Origin: Acidobacteria bacterium ADurb.Bin340
Lineage (GTDB): Bacteria > Acidobacteriota > Holophagae > Holophagales > Holophagaceae
NCBI GenBank assembly: GCA_002068835.1
Contig: MWBB01000003.1
Span: forward strand, 1-35,183
Length of the DNA: 35,183 nt
Reading direction: 5' to 3'
Positions 7,162-15,952 of the stretch are shown piece after piece (within the stretch, counting starts at the first letter, position 1; each line of letters starts with the position of its first letter). The translations under genes and the position numbers were made by a program. The notes under the pieces were generated by a model. That model had not been told where the DNA came from and did not search any database. It saw nothing but the letters and a program-made list of their open reading frames with translations.

Positions 7162-8880
7162 TCAGAGCAGGGCCAGGAGGCCCACGAGGTAGAAGGACAG
7201 CTCCAGGGGCGGTTCCACCTTGGAGGACCCGGCGGTGAAGCGCTCGTGGTACAGCCACAGGTAGGCCACGGGGTAGGCGGCGGCCAGGGTGGCGAGGCCG
7301 ATGGGCAGCCAGGGCCGGGGCAGGCCCGCCTCCAGGGTGGTCCAGGCGAAGGCGGCCAGGGCCAGGGTCAGCAGGGTCAGCAGCACGATCTTGGTGGCCC
7401 GGCGTCCGATGAGGATGGGCAGGGTTTCCCGGCCCAGGATCTGATCGTTCTGCATGTCCTTGATGTTGTGGATGGCGGTACGCGCGAACACGAGGCTGGT
7501 CACCACCAGCACCCCGGCCCAGGTCCGCAGGTTCCAGGCGGCGCTGTGGTGCCACAGGGGCAGGGCCACGGCCACGATGGCGAGGGCCAGGGACACCAGG
7601 ATGTCCTTGGAACCGGGGATGCCCGACAGGCTCAGGCGGCGTCCGAACAGGTTGAGGCGCTGCTTGTACAGCAGACCGAAGGCGGAGGCGGTGGCCACCA
7701 CCAGGAAGGAGCCCAGGCCCATGGTGGCCGCGACCCCCAGGGCGATGCCCAGGCTGGCCAGGCCGGTGCCCAGGAACAGGGCCCGATGGCGTTCCAGAAT
7801 CTTGGCCCGGGCGGGGCCCTTGGAGCCCAGGCCCATGGGGTCCAGGAAGGGGGCCAGCAGGAACATGGCCAGCACGTAGGTGCCGGAGATGGCCGGGTAC
7901 TGCCAGGTGCGGGGCGTGCCCATCCAGTCGTGGATGCCGAGGGTCATGAACACCGCTCCCAGGGCCAGCAGCAGGGGCATCCCCAGGGCCAACCGCAGCA
8001 GCTTGGCCAGGCGGCCGGGGCCCCGGCCCAGCTCCTCCAGGGCGTCCACCACTTCCTCCACCAGCCAGGTGGGGGTGGAAGCACCCGCGAGCACCCCCAC
8101 GGTTTCATGCCCCGTGAAGACCGAACGGTCCAGTTCCGCGGCAGTCTCCACGAACTGGTGGGGCTTGCCGTGGTGCGCCGCCAGTTCCGCCAGGTGGCGG
8201 GTGTTGGCGGAGTTCTTGCCGCCCACGATCACCACGTGGTCCACCCTGGAGGCGATCTCCCGGGCCTCGTTCTGGCGCGTCCAGGTGTCTTCGCAGATGG
8301 TGTTCTCCACGATCAGATCGCCGGACCGCTCCCGGAGCCGGTCCACGATGGTGTGGAAATCCTGCACCGTGAAGGTGGTCTGGGCCACCACCAGGGCCTT
8401 GCGCAGCTGTTCCTCGGGCAGCGCCTCCGCCTCGGCCATGTTCTGCACGATGATCGATCCGTGGTCCGCGAAGCTGCGGTGGGCCTCGCTTTCGGCGTGG
8501 CCCCGACTGCCCAGGATGATGGTGAAGTAGCCCTTGGGGCTCCACTTCTTGATCTTGCTGTGGACCTTGGCCACCTCCGGGCAGGTGGCGTTCACGATCT
8601 TCAGCTCGCCCTTGGCCTGGCGCTCCTTGAGGCCCCGAAGGTCCTGGATGGGGATGCCGTGGGCCCGGATCACCACCGTGCCTTCGGCCACCTGGTCCGG
8701 CGCCGGAGCCACGCCCACGCCCCGCTTGCCGAGGAGGTCCAGGGCCTGGGGGTTGTGGATGAGCGGGCCCAGGGTCTGCACCCGTTCGCCGTCGCTGCGG
8801 GCCGAGGCCTCCAGCACCGCGTCCATGGCCCGGCGCACCCCCCAGCAGAAGCCCGCGGTTTTCGCGACGATCACCTTCAT
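7162..8880 (-). CDS. ispH: Fusion: IspH (HMBPP reductase) with a UbiA-type prenyltransferase-like membrane domain
   Basis: 572 residues. Residues 1-285 are IspH, the [4Fe-4S] enzyme that makes IPP and DMAPP in the last MEP pathway step. The cluster cysteines are C12, C100 and C196. The substrate residues H42, H74, H128, E130, S224, N226 and S268 are all in place. Residues 295-572 form a polytopic domain with about eight membrane segments. It resembles UbiA-type prenyltransferases by the second Asp motif, NIKDMQNDQILGRETLP (472-488). The first UbiA motif, NDxxDxxxD, is not seen; its place (about 345-355) reads FLDPMGLG. ATG at 8880 is preferred because GAGG precedes it by 5 bases and C12 then matches E. 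coli numbering; a GTG two codons upstream is possible. The next gene follows after 9 bases. Confidence 0.9.
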   Translation of the reverse strand: MKVIVAKTAGFCWGVRRAMDAVLEASARSDGERVQTLGPLIHNPQALDLLGKRGVGVAPAPDQVAEGTVVIRAHGIPIQDLRGLKERQAKGELKIVNATCPEVAKVHSKIKKWSPKGYFTIILGSRGHAESEAHRSFADHGSIIVQNMAEAEALPEEQLRKALVVAQTTFTVQDFHTIVDRLRERSGDLIVENTICEDTWTRQNEAREIASRVDHVVIVGGKNSANTRHLAELAAHHGKPHQFVETAAELDRSVFTGHETVGVLAGASTPTWLVEEVVDALEELGRGPGRLAKLLRLALGMPLLLALGAVFMTLGIHDWMGTPRTWQYPAISGTYVLAMFLLAPFLDPMGLGSKGPARAKILERHRALFLGTGLASLGIALGVAATMGLGSFLVVATASAFGLLYKQRLNLFGRRLSLSGIPGSKDILVSLALAIVAVALPLWHHSAAWNLRTWAGVLVVTSLVFARTAIHNIKDMQNDQILGRETLPILIGRRATKIVLLTLLTLALAAFAWTTLEAGLPRPWLPIGLATLAAAYPVAYLWLYHERFTAGSSKVEPPLELSFYLVGLLALL

Positions 8881-8937
8881 GTCCACCTCGAAACCCGACC
8901 TAAATGGTCGATATTCAGTCTAGCGCCAGCCCCGGCC

Positions 8938-8997
8938 GGCCGTGGAAAAAGCCTTGCCTCAAGGCGGGACCTTCCAACACCCTGGAATCCACGGGCC
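8938..8997 (+). promoter_or_regulatory. Possible three-way-junction leader RNA before the anti-sigma-type ATPase gene
   Basis: In the divergent gap ahead of the gene at 9022, CCGTGGA (8940-8946) pairs with TCCACGG (8988-8994), extended by two G-C pairs across a bulged G. Inside it GCCTTG (8951-8956) pairs with CAAGGC (8960-8965), and TTCCA (8972-8976) pairs with TGGAA (8983-8987). The last helix abuts the closing stem. The pairing is seen directly; transcription and function are inference. It matches no riboswitch class I recognise. Confidence 0.3.
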
Positions 8998-9021
8998 GCC
9001 CCGAGCCCGAGGGTATTTCAC

Positions 9022-9468
9022 ATGGCCGTTGCTCCCCCGCTCCTTCCCGTCACGCTCACGTGCAACACGGACCTCCGCTTCATCGACCTGATCCAGGTGG
9101 TGGGCTCGGAGCTGCTCAAGCACCTGAGCTTCTCCCACGAGGATGGGGAACGGCTGTGGCTGGCCATCCAGGAAGGCATCGCCAACGCCATGCGCCATGG
9201 CAACCGTCTGGATCCCGCCAAGCTCATCAAGGTCACCTTCAATCCCAGCGCCGCCAACCTGGAAATCCGCATCGAGGACCAGGGGCCCGGTGTGGACCTT
9301 GAGAGCATCCCCAATCCCAACCTGCCCGAGAACCTCCTGAAGCCCGGCGGCCGGGGCGTCTACTTCATGAAGCAGGTCATGGACACGGTGGAACTGATCC
9401 GAAGCGCCGAAGGCAGCACGCTGGTGCTGGTCAAGCACCGCCGCCACGCGGAGGCCGCGGAGGCCTGA
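9022..9468 (+). CDS. Anti-sigma-factor-type ATP-binding protein (RsbW/SpoIIAB-like HATPase)
   Basis: 148 residues forming a single GHKL ATPase domain without histidine-kinase dimerisation parts. The N box is [11 protein letters not shown] (51-61), the G1 box is EDQGPGVD and the G2 box is [13 protein letters not shown]. This matches serine kinases and anti-sigma factors of the RsbW/SpoIIAB type, which phosphorylate an anti-anti-sigma protein or bind a sigma factor. No STAS partner or sigma factor is adjacent, so the target is unknown. The start follows GAGGG with an 8-base spacer. A long overlapping frame upstream is an antisense shadow of the genes on the other strand. A good terminator follows. 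Confidence 0.88.
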   Translation: MAVAPPLLPVTLTCNTDLRFIDLIQVVGSELLKHLSFSHEDGERLWLAIQEGIANAMRHGNRLDPAKLIKVTFNPSAANLEIRIEDQGPGVDLESIPNPNLPENLLKPGGRGVYFMKQVMDTVELIRSAEGSTLVLVKHRRHAEAAEA

Positions 9469-9495
9469 GGTTCTGCGCAAACCGCTTCCGCCTTC

Positions 9496-9521
9496 AGCCC
9501 CGGCCCATGCCGGGGCTTTTT
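9496..9521 (+). terminator. Rho-independent terminator
   Basis: AGCCCCGGC (9496-9504) and GCCGGGGCT (9509-9517) form a perfect 9-bp stem with a CCAT loop, followed by TTTT. It lies 27 bases after the stop of the ATPase gene. Confidence 0.88.
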
Positions 9522-9550
9522 GAATTCCCAACGCGCGAATTTCCTATACC
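9520..9550 (+). promoter_or_regulatory. Candidate sigma-70-type promoter for ychF
   Basis: TTGAAT (9520-9525) and TATACC (9545-9550) lie 19 bases apart, or 18 if CTATAC is taken as the -10 element. The pair sits about 30 bases before the ychF start and just after the upstream terminator, whose U-tract overlaps the -35 element. This is pattern-based only. Confidence 0.35.
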
Positions 9551-9578
9551 CTGGAGTATTGGTTTCTGTGAGGTTGGA

Positions 9579-10676
9579 ATGGCTGTTCAGTGTGGCATCG
9601 TGGGGCTTCCCAATGTGGGTAAATCTACTCTTTTCAATGCTTTGACCAGTGCAGGGGCCGCCAGCGCCAACTACCCGTTCTGCACCATCGAGCCCAACAC
9701 GGGCGTGGTGGATGTGCCCGATGACCGCATGGGCAAGCTGGCGGACATCGTGAATCCCCAGCGCGTCCTCCCCGCCGCCCAGGAATTCGTAGACATCGCG
9801 GGCCTGGTGAGGGGCGCCAGCAAGGGCGAAGGCCTGGGCAACGCCTTTCTGGCCAACATCCGCGAGACCGATGCCATCGTCCAGGTGCTGCGCTGCTTCG
9901 AAGGTGAAGTCACCCACGTGGAAGGCGCCGTGGATCCCGTGCGCGACCTGGGCATCATCGATACCGAGCTGATCCTCAAGGATATGGAATCCATCGAGAA
10001 GGCGATGGATCGCCACATCAAGACGGCCCGCAGCGGCAACAAGGAAAGCCAGGCCCTGGTGGCGGTCATGGAGAAGGTCAACGCAGCCCTCAACGATGGC
10101 CGGTGGGCCCGCACGGCAGACCTCTATAAAGAGGATGTGGCCCTGCTCAAGCCCTTCTGCCTGCTGACGTTGAAGCCCATGCTGCTGGTCGGGAATATTT
10201 CCGAAGAGGATATTCCCAACCCGATGGGCAACGCGCATTTTGCGGCCCTCGTGCAGGCCGGCGAAGCGCGCGGGTGCCCTGTGATTCCCATCTGCTCCAA
10301 GCTGGAGGCGGAAATCCAGGAGCTGCCTGAGGAGGAGCGCCCCCTGTTCCTGGAGGAAGCGGGCCTCAAGGAACCCGGGCTCAACGTGCTGATCCGCGCC
10401 AGCTACAAGCTGCTCGGCCTGCAGACCTACTTCACCGCCGGCGTGAAGGAGGTCCGCGCCTGGACCATCCCCGTGGGCGCCACGGCCCCCCAGGCGGCTG
10501 CGGCCATCCATACGGACTTCGAAAAGGGCTTCATCCGCGCCCAGGTCATCAGCTACGACGATTTCGTCCGCCTGGGCGGCGAGCAGCCCGCCAAGGAAGC
10601 GGGCCGCATGCGCAGCGAAGGCAAGGAATACATCGTCCAGGATGGCGATGTGATGCACTTCCTGTTCAACGTGTAG
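9579..10676 (+). CDS. ychF: Redox-regulated ATPase YchF (Obg-family P-loop protein)
   Basis: 365 residues, the usual length for YchF/OLA1. The P-loop is GLPNVGKS (9-16). The specificity motif is NISEED rather than the NKxD of GTPases, which fits YchF's known preference for ATP. A coiled-coil insert lies near the middle and a TGS domain forms the C-terminus, ending VMHFLFNV. The start chosen is the ATG giving MAVQCGIVG, preceded by GAGGTTGGA; the frame is open further upstream but conserved sequence begins here. YchF associates with ribosomes and is linked to stress responses. It is a single-gene unit with its own candidate promoter, converging on the TonB-like gene. Confidence 0.97.
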   Translation: MAVQCGIVGLPNVGKSTLFNALTSAGAASANYPFCTIEPNTGVVDVPDDRMGKLADIVNPQRVLPAAQEFVDIAGLVRGASKGEGLGNAFLANIRETDAIVQVLRCFEGEVTHVEGAVDPVRDLGIIDTELILKDMESIEKAMDRHIKTARSGNKESQALVAVMEKVNAALNDGRWARTADLYKEDVALLKPFCLLTLKPMLLVGNISEEDIPNPMGNAHFAALVQAGEARGCPVIPICSKLEAEIQELPEEERPLFLEEAGLKEPGLNVLIRASYKLLGLQTYFTAGVKEVRAWTIPVGATAPQAAAAIHTDFEKGFIRAQVISYDDFVRLGGEQPAKEAGRMRSEGKEYIVQDGDVMHFLFNV

Positions 10677-10686
10677 GCGGCTCGCC

Positions 10687-11496
10687 TCACTCCCCTACGA
10701 AGCTGAACCAGAAGCGCACCCCCAGGTAGGGGCCTTCGAAGCCTTCCGGGAGGCGGGGCAGGGGATCGGAGCGGCGCACGGCCAGTTCGGCGCTGCGGTC
10801 CAGGCTGGCATTGCCGCTGGTGACTTCGGTGCGGATGCTGTCCAGGCTGCCATCCCGGCGGATGCGGAAGTAGATCTGCACCCGGCCCTGGGTGCCGCCC
10901 ACCCGGCTCCAGTTGGAGGTGATCTGGTTCTGCACCTGCTGGAGGTACCAGACGAAGGGGAAGTTGCCGTCCAGCTCTCCGATGAGGCCCACGCCGCCCA
11001 TGGCGCCGCCGGAGGCCTTCAGGCCCGGCACGCCGGTGCCCACGCCGATGCCGCCGCCCTGGCCCGCGCCGGCCGCGCCCGTGGCCGTGCGGGGCGCCGC
11101 GTTGGCGCCCTTGGCAGCTGCCGGAGCCTTGCCCATGCTCGTGGCATCGGTGTTCGTGCCCTTGGGTGCTGCGGAACGGCTGGTGCCGAAGGCGTTGGGC
11201 GTGACCGGGGCGGCCTTGCCGCCGTGGTCCGGGGCCACGTCCTCGACCCGACGGATGCGTTCGCCGCTTTCGCCCGCCTCCTGGGGGCTCACCCCGCCGG
11301 AGGTGCCGCCTCCCGAGGCCGGCAGCGTGACCCAGGTGACCTTGGGGGTTTCCGGCGCGGGGGCCATGCGGGGAGCCAGCAGGATGATGCCGGCGACCAG
11401 CAGGTGGACCCCGGCGCTGAGGGCCAGACCCGCCGGGAAGGGCAGCACCCGGAGGGCGGCCCGCTCCTTGAGGAAGCCGTAGAGGTCCTGGCTCAT
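10687..11496 (-). CDS. TonB/TolA-like energy-transducing protein
   Basis: 269 residues: a cytoplasmic N-terminus, one membrane helix (about 20-42), a long Gly/Ala/Pro-rich periplasmic linker (about 50-180), and a C-terminal TonB-type domain. That domain is recognised by [19 protein letters not shown] followed by LPRLPEG and a final beta strand ending in WFSFVGE. Such proteins pass proton-motive energy from an inner-membrane motor to outer-membrane partners. The start overlaps the stop of the ExbD gene by 4 bases, so the two are coupled. Whether it serves TonB-dependent receptors or a Tol-Pal-like role cannot be settled from sequence. Confidence 0.85.
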   Translation of the reverse strand: MSQDLYGFLKERAALRVLPFPAGLALSAGVHLLVAGIILLAPRMAPAPETPKVTWVTLPASGGGTSGGVSPQEAGESGERIRRVEDVAPDHGGKAAPVTPNAFGTSRSAAPKGTNTDATSMGKAPAAAKGANAAPRTATGAAGAGQGGGIGVGTGVPGLKASGGAMGGVGLIGELDGNFPFVWYLQQVQNQITSNWSRVGGTQGRVQIYFRIRRDGSLDSIRTEVTSGNASLDRSAELAVRRSDPLPRLPEGFEGPYLGVRFWFSFVGE

Positions 11497-11915
11497 CGGG
11501 CCTGGGAATCCGTGGGGATCGCCTGGGTGACGAAACCCACCTGGGTGAAGCCCGCTTCGCGGACCGCATCCACTACGGTGATGACGCGGCCGTATGGTAC
11601 GGCGTAATCGGCCCGCACCAGCACCGGCCGCTTGCGGCCCTGGGCCGCCCGCTCCCGCAGCCGCCGCTTCAGCACCGCTTCCGTGAGGAAGGCGGACTCG
11701 AACTGGATGCGGCCATCCCGGGCCAGGGAAACGGTGATGGCCTCGCTCTCCAGGTTCCGGCCCGTGCGGCTTTCCGGCAGGTTCACATCCACGCCGGTGG
11801 TCAGCATGGGCGCCGCCACCATGAAGATGATGAGGAGCACCAGCATCACATCGATGAGCGGCGTCATGTTGATGTCCGCCATCTGTCCGCGCTTGCTGCC
11901 GGGCGTGAACGCCAT
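11493..11915 (-). CDS. ExbD/TolR-type biopolymer transport protein
   Basis: 140 residues with the family layout: a short cytoplasmic N-terminus, one membrane helix (about 19-40) carrying the proton-path Asp22 in [14 protein letters not shown], then a periplasmic domain starting [10 protein letters not shown]. The sequence is rather TolR-like. It would form the motor together with ExbB/TolQ, which is not found in this window. The ATG is preceded by GGAGG with a 5-base spacer; the frame is open far upstream, but that part is antisense to the next gene. It is cotranscribed with the TonB-like gene and diverges from the phosphoribosyltransferase-like gene with only 36 bases between starts. Confidence 0.93.
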   Translation of the reverse strand: MAFTPGSKRGQMADINMTPLIDVMLVLLIIFMVAAPMLTTGVDVNLPESRTGRNLESEAITVSLARDGRIQFESAFLTEAVLKRRLRERAAQGRKRPVLVRADYAVPYGRVITVVDAVREAGFTQVGFVTQAIPTDSQAR

Positions 11916-11951
11916 TGCGACCTCCGCGGCCCAGGATACACCCGGGCTACG

Positions 11952-12848
11952 ATGAATCCGGGAGGTCCGGTGCTGCACCGCGCGCTGTACGCCAACTGGG
12001 AGGAGCCGCCGGAGGCCATGGCCTTCGAACTCACCCTGTTCGAAGCCCTGGCGGACCTGCAGGGGCGCCTTGCCCGCATCCTGCCGGGACTGGAGCGGGC
12101 CCTGTCGGATCCGGGGGCCGCGCCTTCGGCCTTCTGGGACGACTGCCTGGGCCTGTATCTGCGGGCTCCGGCCCTGGTGAACATCGCCCTGAACCACAAG
12201 ATCTGCGTGGAGCAGGGCCTGCCCCTGCATCCCACCCACTACTTCGAAGTGGGCGAGAAGCACCGCCACCAGGTGACCTATCCGGAGGCCCAGGTGGCCC
12301 AGGCCCAGGCCTTCTTCCTGGCGGCCATCGCTGCGGCGCGGGCCGTGGTGTCCCTGGCCCCGGAGGCGCCCGCGGCCCTGGCGGACCTGCAGCGGGAGGT
12401 GCCGGACGCCATCCGGCATTTCGTCTACACCAGCACCCGGGACCGCTATACCTGGCGGGCTTCGGAGCCCCGGAAGATCCAGCGCCTGGCCGACGATGTG
12501 CGCCGCGCCATCCGGCCCGCAGCCCTGGTGGGCGCGGCCCACGGCTCCATCATGGCGGGCCTGCTGCTGGCCCACCTGCTGGATGCGCCCCTCTACTTCA
12601 TCCGCTTCTCCCTCTTCAAGCGCAAGGACACGGCGCCGGTCATCGCCCCCAGCGATCTGGCCTGCCTCACGGCCTACCGCCGCGGTCCCGTGCTGCTCTT
12701 CGACGAGGATGTGGCCAAGGGCACCACCCTGGGCCAGTTCTCGCACTTCCTGAAACCCTTCTTCGACGAAGCCTATTCCGCCGGGGTGCTGCGGCACCGC
12801 CACGCGGGTTTCCGCCCCGATTTCGTGGGCGAAGTGTGGTCCGACTGA
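11952..12848 (+). CDS. Phosphoribosyltransferase-like protein of unknown substrate
   Basis: Up to 298 residues. The C-terminal half resembles a type I phosphoribosyltransferase fold: [20 protein letters not shown] (191-210), a strand [11 protein letters not shown] (215-225), and a PRPP-loop-like [10 protein letters not shown] (251-260) after the hydrophobic strand GPVLLF. The N-terminal roughly 180 residues are helical and not recognised. The true start may be a GTG at 11970, which has GGGAGG 4 bases upstream, whereas the ATG at 11952 has no evident ribosome site. The stop overlaps the topB start by one base (TGATG), so the two are probably coupled. It could be a catalytic transferase, a regulator of the PyrR kind, or part of a larger unknown system. 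Confidence 0.7.
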   Translation: MNPGGPVLHRALYANWEEPPEAMAFELTLFEALADLQGRLARILPGLERALSDPGAAPSAFWDDCLGLYLRAPALVNIALNHKICVEQGLPLHPTHYFEVGEKHRHQVTYPEAQVAQAQAFFLAAIAAARAVVSLAPEAPAALADLQREVPDAIRHFVYTSTRDRYTWRASEPRKIQRLADDVRRAIRPAALVGAAHGSIMAGLLLAHLLDAPLYFIRFSLFKRKDTAPVIAPSDLACLTAYRRGPVLLFDEDVAKGTTLGQFSHFLKPFFDEAYSAGVLRHRHAGFRPDFVGEVWSD

Positions 12849-15094
12849 TGGCGCGCCTGATCCTCGCCGAGAAGCCGAGCATGGGCCGGGCCATCGCCGC
12901 GGCCCTGGGGCTTGCCGGATCGGGGCGCAGCTTCATCCAGGGCCAGGGCCTCATCGTTACCTGGTGCGTGGGCCATCTGGTGGAGGCCCTGGGGCCCGAG
13001 GGCTACGACCCGGCCCTCAAGAGCTGGCGCATGGACACGCTGCCCATCTTTCCCGAGGCCTTCCGCTACGCGCCCATCGAACAGACCAAGGAGCAGTATG
13101 AAACGGTGGCCCGGCTGCTCACCCGGGAGGACGTGACGGAGGTGGTGAACGCCACGGACGCGGGCCGGGAGGGCGAGCTGATCTTCGACCTGGTGTATCG
13201 GCTCTCGGGCTGTGCCAAGCCGGTGCTGCGCTTCTGGACCTCCAGCCTCACGGACGAGGCCATCCGCGAAGCCTTCGGGGCCCTGAAGCCCGGCGAAGCC
13301 TACGCGGGCCTGCGGGATGCGGCCCGCAGCCGCCAGGAGGCGGACTGGCTGGTGGGGATCAACTGCACCCGGGCCCAGACCCTGGTGGCCCGGCGCTCTG
13401 GCGGAGAGGGCGTGTACTCCGTGGGCCGGGTGCAGACGCCCACCCTGGCCATCCTCGTGAACCGCGAGCGGGAGATCCTCGAGTTTGTGCCCAAGGATTT
13501 CTGGACCCTCCAGGCGGTCTTCGGGGCGCCGGAGGGGAGCTACCGGGGCAAGTGGTTCCGGGCGGGCGAAGGCCGCGACCAGGAGCGCTTCGATACCGAG
13601 GCCGAGGCCCGGGAGCTGGCGGCGCGGCTGGCGGGGCTGCCGGGGCAGGTGGGCTCGGTCACGGGCAAGACGGAGAAGAAGAAGCCGGAGCTGCTCTACG
13701 ACCTCACGACCCTCCAGAAGGAGGCCAACAAGCGCTTCGGCTTCACCGCCGAGCACACCCTGGCGGTGGCCCAGGACCTTTACGAAGCCAAGCTGCTCTC
13801 CTACCCCCGCACCAACAGCCGCCACCTCACCAAGGCCGACGAGGCCAAGGCCGCGGGCTGGCTCAAGGCCCTGGCCCAAGGCCAGCTCGGGGAGCTGAAG
13901 CCCTTCCTGGAGGAGCTGCGGGGCCGCTGGCCCGCGAAGCTGGACAAGCGCTTCGTGGACGATGGCCAGGTGGAGGACCACTCTGCCCTGGTGCCCACGG
14001 AAACCCCTGCCCAGGGCCTGTCGGGCGACCGCCTGAAGGTCTACGAACTGGTTGCCCGGCGCTTCCTGGCCGCCTACTTCCCCGAGCGGGTGGAGGCCAA
14101 GACGGCCGTGGTCACGGTGATCGCGGAGGAGACCTTCAAGACCAACGGCACCGTGGTGAAGGAGCTGGGCTGGTCGGCGGTGGATCCGCCCCATGCCCGG
14201 CCCCGGAAGGAGAAGAAGGCCAAGGAGGCCGATCCCGACGCCGAGGAGCCGGAGGCCGACGAGCCCGAGGAGGAGGCCGGCACCCTGCCGCCCCTGGCCC
14301 GCAAGCAGGCTGTGGAGGTGAAGGACCTGCTGCCCAGATCCGGCAAGACCACGCCCCCCAAGCGCATGACCGAAGGGGATCTGCTGGCAGCCATGCAGGG
14401 GGCGGGCCGTGAGCTGGACGACGACGAACTGAAGGGCGCCATGAAGGACCGGGGCCTGGGCACCCCGGCCACCCGCGCCGGCATCATCGAGACCCTGCTC
14501 AAGCGGGGCTACCTGGCCCGCAAGCGCAACATCCTGCAGCCCACGGACAAGGGCATGGCCCTCATCACCGGCCTCAAGGCCGAAAGCCTCACCTCGCCCC
14601 AGATGACCGGCGCCTGGGAGGCCCGCCTGGAGCGCATGCGCCGCGGCGAGGACACGCGGGAGGCCTTCATGGGCGATGTGAAGGGCTTCGTGGCGGAGCT
14701 GGTGGGCCAGATCCGCGCTTCGAGCCCCGCCGCCGCCCCACGCCCCGTCACGGGGCCCGTGGTGGGCGCCTGCCCCGGCTGCGGGGGCAGCCTGCACCTG
14801 CGCACCTGGGAGGGCCGCTCCTACGTGCGCTGCGGCGGCGATGGGTGCCGGGTGGCCTACGACACCGATGCCGAAGGTCAGCCCCTGGAGCGCTGTCCCT
14901 GCGGCGGCCCCATGCGCACCTTCAAGGATGGCGGCAAGGCCTGCGTGGTCTGCGGCGCCCGGGAGGGCGAACCCGCCGCCCCCGCGCCCCGCCCCTGTCC
15001 CACCTGCGGCCAGCCCATGCGCGTCATCCCCAGCACCCGCCGGGGCCAGTGGTTCCAGCGCTGCAGTGCCTGCGGTATCACCGAGGCGGGGTAG
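12848..15094 (+). CDS. topB: DNA topoisomerase III (type IA)
   Basis: 748 residues. The Toprim domain has EKPS (8-11) and DAGREGE (104-110), which hold the catalytic Glu and the metal-binding Asp residues. The active-site tyrosine is Tyr319 in SYPRTNS. A Lys/Glu-rich acidic insert sits at about 440-475. The C-terminus (from about 635) has three cysteine clusters resembling topoisomerase zinc ribbons: CPGCGG with RCGGDGC, CPCGG with CVVCG, and CPTCGQ with RCSACG. It relaxes and decatenates negatively supercoiled DNA through a 5'-phosphotyrosine link. TopB is expected because the N-terminus begins [11 protein letters not shown] and zinc ribbons are present. It overlaps the upstream gene by one base. 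Confidence 0.95.
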   Translation: MARLILAEKPSMGRAIAAALGLAGSGRSFIQGQGLIVTWCVGHLVEALGPEGYDPALKSWRMDTLPIFPEAFRYAPIEQTKEQYETVARLLTREDVTEVVNATDAGREGELIFDLVYRLSGCAKPVLRFWTSSLTDEAIREAFGALKPGEAYAGLRDAARSRQEADWLVGINCTRAQTLVARRSGGEGVYSVGRVQTPTLAILVNREREILEFVPKDFWTLQAVFGAPEGSYRGKWFRAGEGRDQERFDTEAEARELAARLAGLPGQVGSVTGKTEKKKPELLYDLTTLQKEANKRFGFTAEHTLAVAQDLYEAKLLSYPRTNSRHLTKADEAKAAGWLKALAQGQLGELKPFLEELRGRWPAKLDKRFVDDGQVEDHSALVPTETPAQGLSGDRLKVYELVARRFLAAYFPERVEAKTAVVTVIAEETFKTNGTVVKELGWSAVDPPHARPRKEKKAKEADPDAEEPEADEPEEEAGTLPPLARKQAVEVKDLLPRSGKTTPPKRMTEGDLLAAMQGAGRELDDDELKGAMKDRGLGTPATRAGIIETLLKRGYLARKRNILQPTDKGMALITGLKAESLTSPQMTGAWEARLERMRRGEDTREAFMGDVKGFVAELVGQIRASSPAAAPRPVTGPVVGACPGCGGSLHLRTWEGRSYVRCGGDGCRVAYDTDAEGQPLERCPCGGPMRTFKDGGKACVVCGAREGEPAAPAPRPCPTCGQPMRVIPSTRRGQWFQRCSACGITEAG

Positions 15095-15184
15095 GGGGGC
15101 CGAGTTGTTTTGAATGAAGCATGAATTAAGTCGAAAACAATTCCGAATGGGTGCGAAGAAATCCGAGCCAGATGCCTCATTTTA

Positions 15185-15223
15185 AGGGCCTCATGGGTGG
15201 AAGCAGGCCCTCTACGGTTTTTT
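15185..15223 (+). terminator. Likely Rho-independent terminator after topB
   Basis: AGGGCCT (15185-15191) pairs with AGGCCCT (15205-15211) across a 13-base loop, and TTTTTT follows at 15218-15223 after a short CTACGG spacer. The spacer before the U-tract makes it less than ideal. Confidence 0.5.
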
Positions 15224-15253
15224 ACTTTTGTCAGAATTTAATCAAAATTTATT

Positions 15254-15288
15254 AAAAAACGGAATGGCCTAGGGCCATTCCGTTTTTG
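15254..15288. terminator. Bidirectional terminator between topB and the lipoprotein operon
   Basis: ACGGAATGGCC (15259-15269) pairs with GGCCATTCCGT (15273-15283) around a 3-base TAG loop. A run of A residues before it and a run of T residues after it extend the stem and give a U-tract on both strands. It sits just past the last gene of the minus-strand operon and after topB, so it can end both transcripts. Confidence 0.9.
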
Positions 15289-15304
15289 TTGTTTTTGTTT
15301 GATT

Positions 15305-15952
15305 TTATTTTGTTTTTGGGATGTATGGCCCAGAAGGGAGGCCTTGGTCCACTCTGAATATGGCATTACCGTTTGCTTGTTGGGCTAAAGGAATATAATT
15401 AGGGGCTGCCTTGGTTACGCCAGCGGTGATGGCGGCGCTGATGAGATCGACAAGGGGGTTGCCACTAGAACTATTTTGTGGTGTATAATTCATGGATTCT
15501 TGGCTGGACCAGAGTTCTTCTCCTGTTTTTCCACTTTTTAGTGAATATTGGAAAGCAACCTTGACTGATGTTGAAAGTACTGCATATTCGGCAGTCCATT
15601 TATCGATCACAATATACAAAATTGCGTCGGCTCCAAATAATTCGCCAAGTTTTTTGGGGTTTGCATGGTGTACCAGGTTTGCATCAGCAAGTCCATCGTC
15701 TTCTAAAACTCTTTTCACTAGATTTATGGGATAAACATAGAATCCGCGTTCTGCAACTGGTTTGCTGATTGTTGCTAAAAAATAATCCGAGGCCGTGACG
15801 TCAACACTTTTGTTGATAACAGGAATAATTAAGATTGATTTCGGGTTTTCACTATAAAACTTTGTGTAATCTTTGGGTGTGGCTGCTGGTGGCCGGCACC
15901 CTATGGTTATTAATGTGAGTATAGCGGCTGCTAAAAATGGATTATTTTTCAT
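15305..15952 (-). CDS. DUF799 / GNA1162-family lipoprotein
   Basis: 215 residues. The signal peptide ends in a lipobox with the acylated cysteine at C19 (ITIGC). The mature region resembles DUF799 proteins such as Neisseria GNA1162: SILIIPVINKSVDVTASDYF, then PVAERGFYVYPINLVKRVL and LGELFGADAILYIVIDKW. These are anchored outer-membrane-associated proteins of unknown role; family members have been compared to TolB-like folds. It is the last gene of a four-gene operon and overlaps the DUF4810 gene by 4 bases. The base composition is far more AT-rich than the flanking genes, consistent with acquisition. Confidence 0.85.
   Translation of the reverse strand: MKNNPFLAAAILTLITIGCRPPAATPKDYTKFYSENPKSILIIPVINKSVDVTASDYFLATISKPVAERGFYVYPINLVKRVLEDDGLADANLVHHANPKKLGELFGADAILYIVIDKWTAEYAVLSTSVKVAFQYSLKSGKTGEELWSSQESMNYTPQNSSSGNPLVDLISAAITAGVTKAAPNYIPLAQQANGNAIFRVDQGLPSGPYIPKTK

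Larger units (their letters stand above)
15095..15304. other. AT-rich gap between topB and the lipoprotein operon
   Basis: 210 bases with no gene. Composition drops sharply to AT-rich soon after the topB stop. It contains the two terminators listed separately. No repeat, attachment site or integrase remnant was seen. Confidence 0.6.

Noticed and set aside
5497-9021. Very long open frame on the plus strand running through the ResB-like and IspH-UbiA genes
   Set aside because: It is antisense to real genes. Only its last 148 codons (from the ATG at 9022) encode a recognisable protein; the rest is Gln/Gly/His-rich shadow translation typical of GC-rich DNA.
10675-10687. Terminator between ychF and the TonB-like gene
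   Set aside because: Only a 5-bp AGGCG/CGCCT hairpin overlapping the two stop codons; too weak to call.
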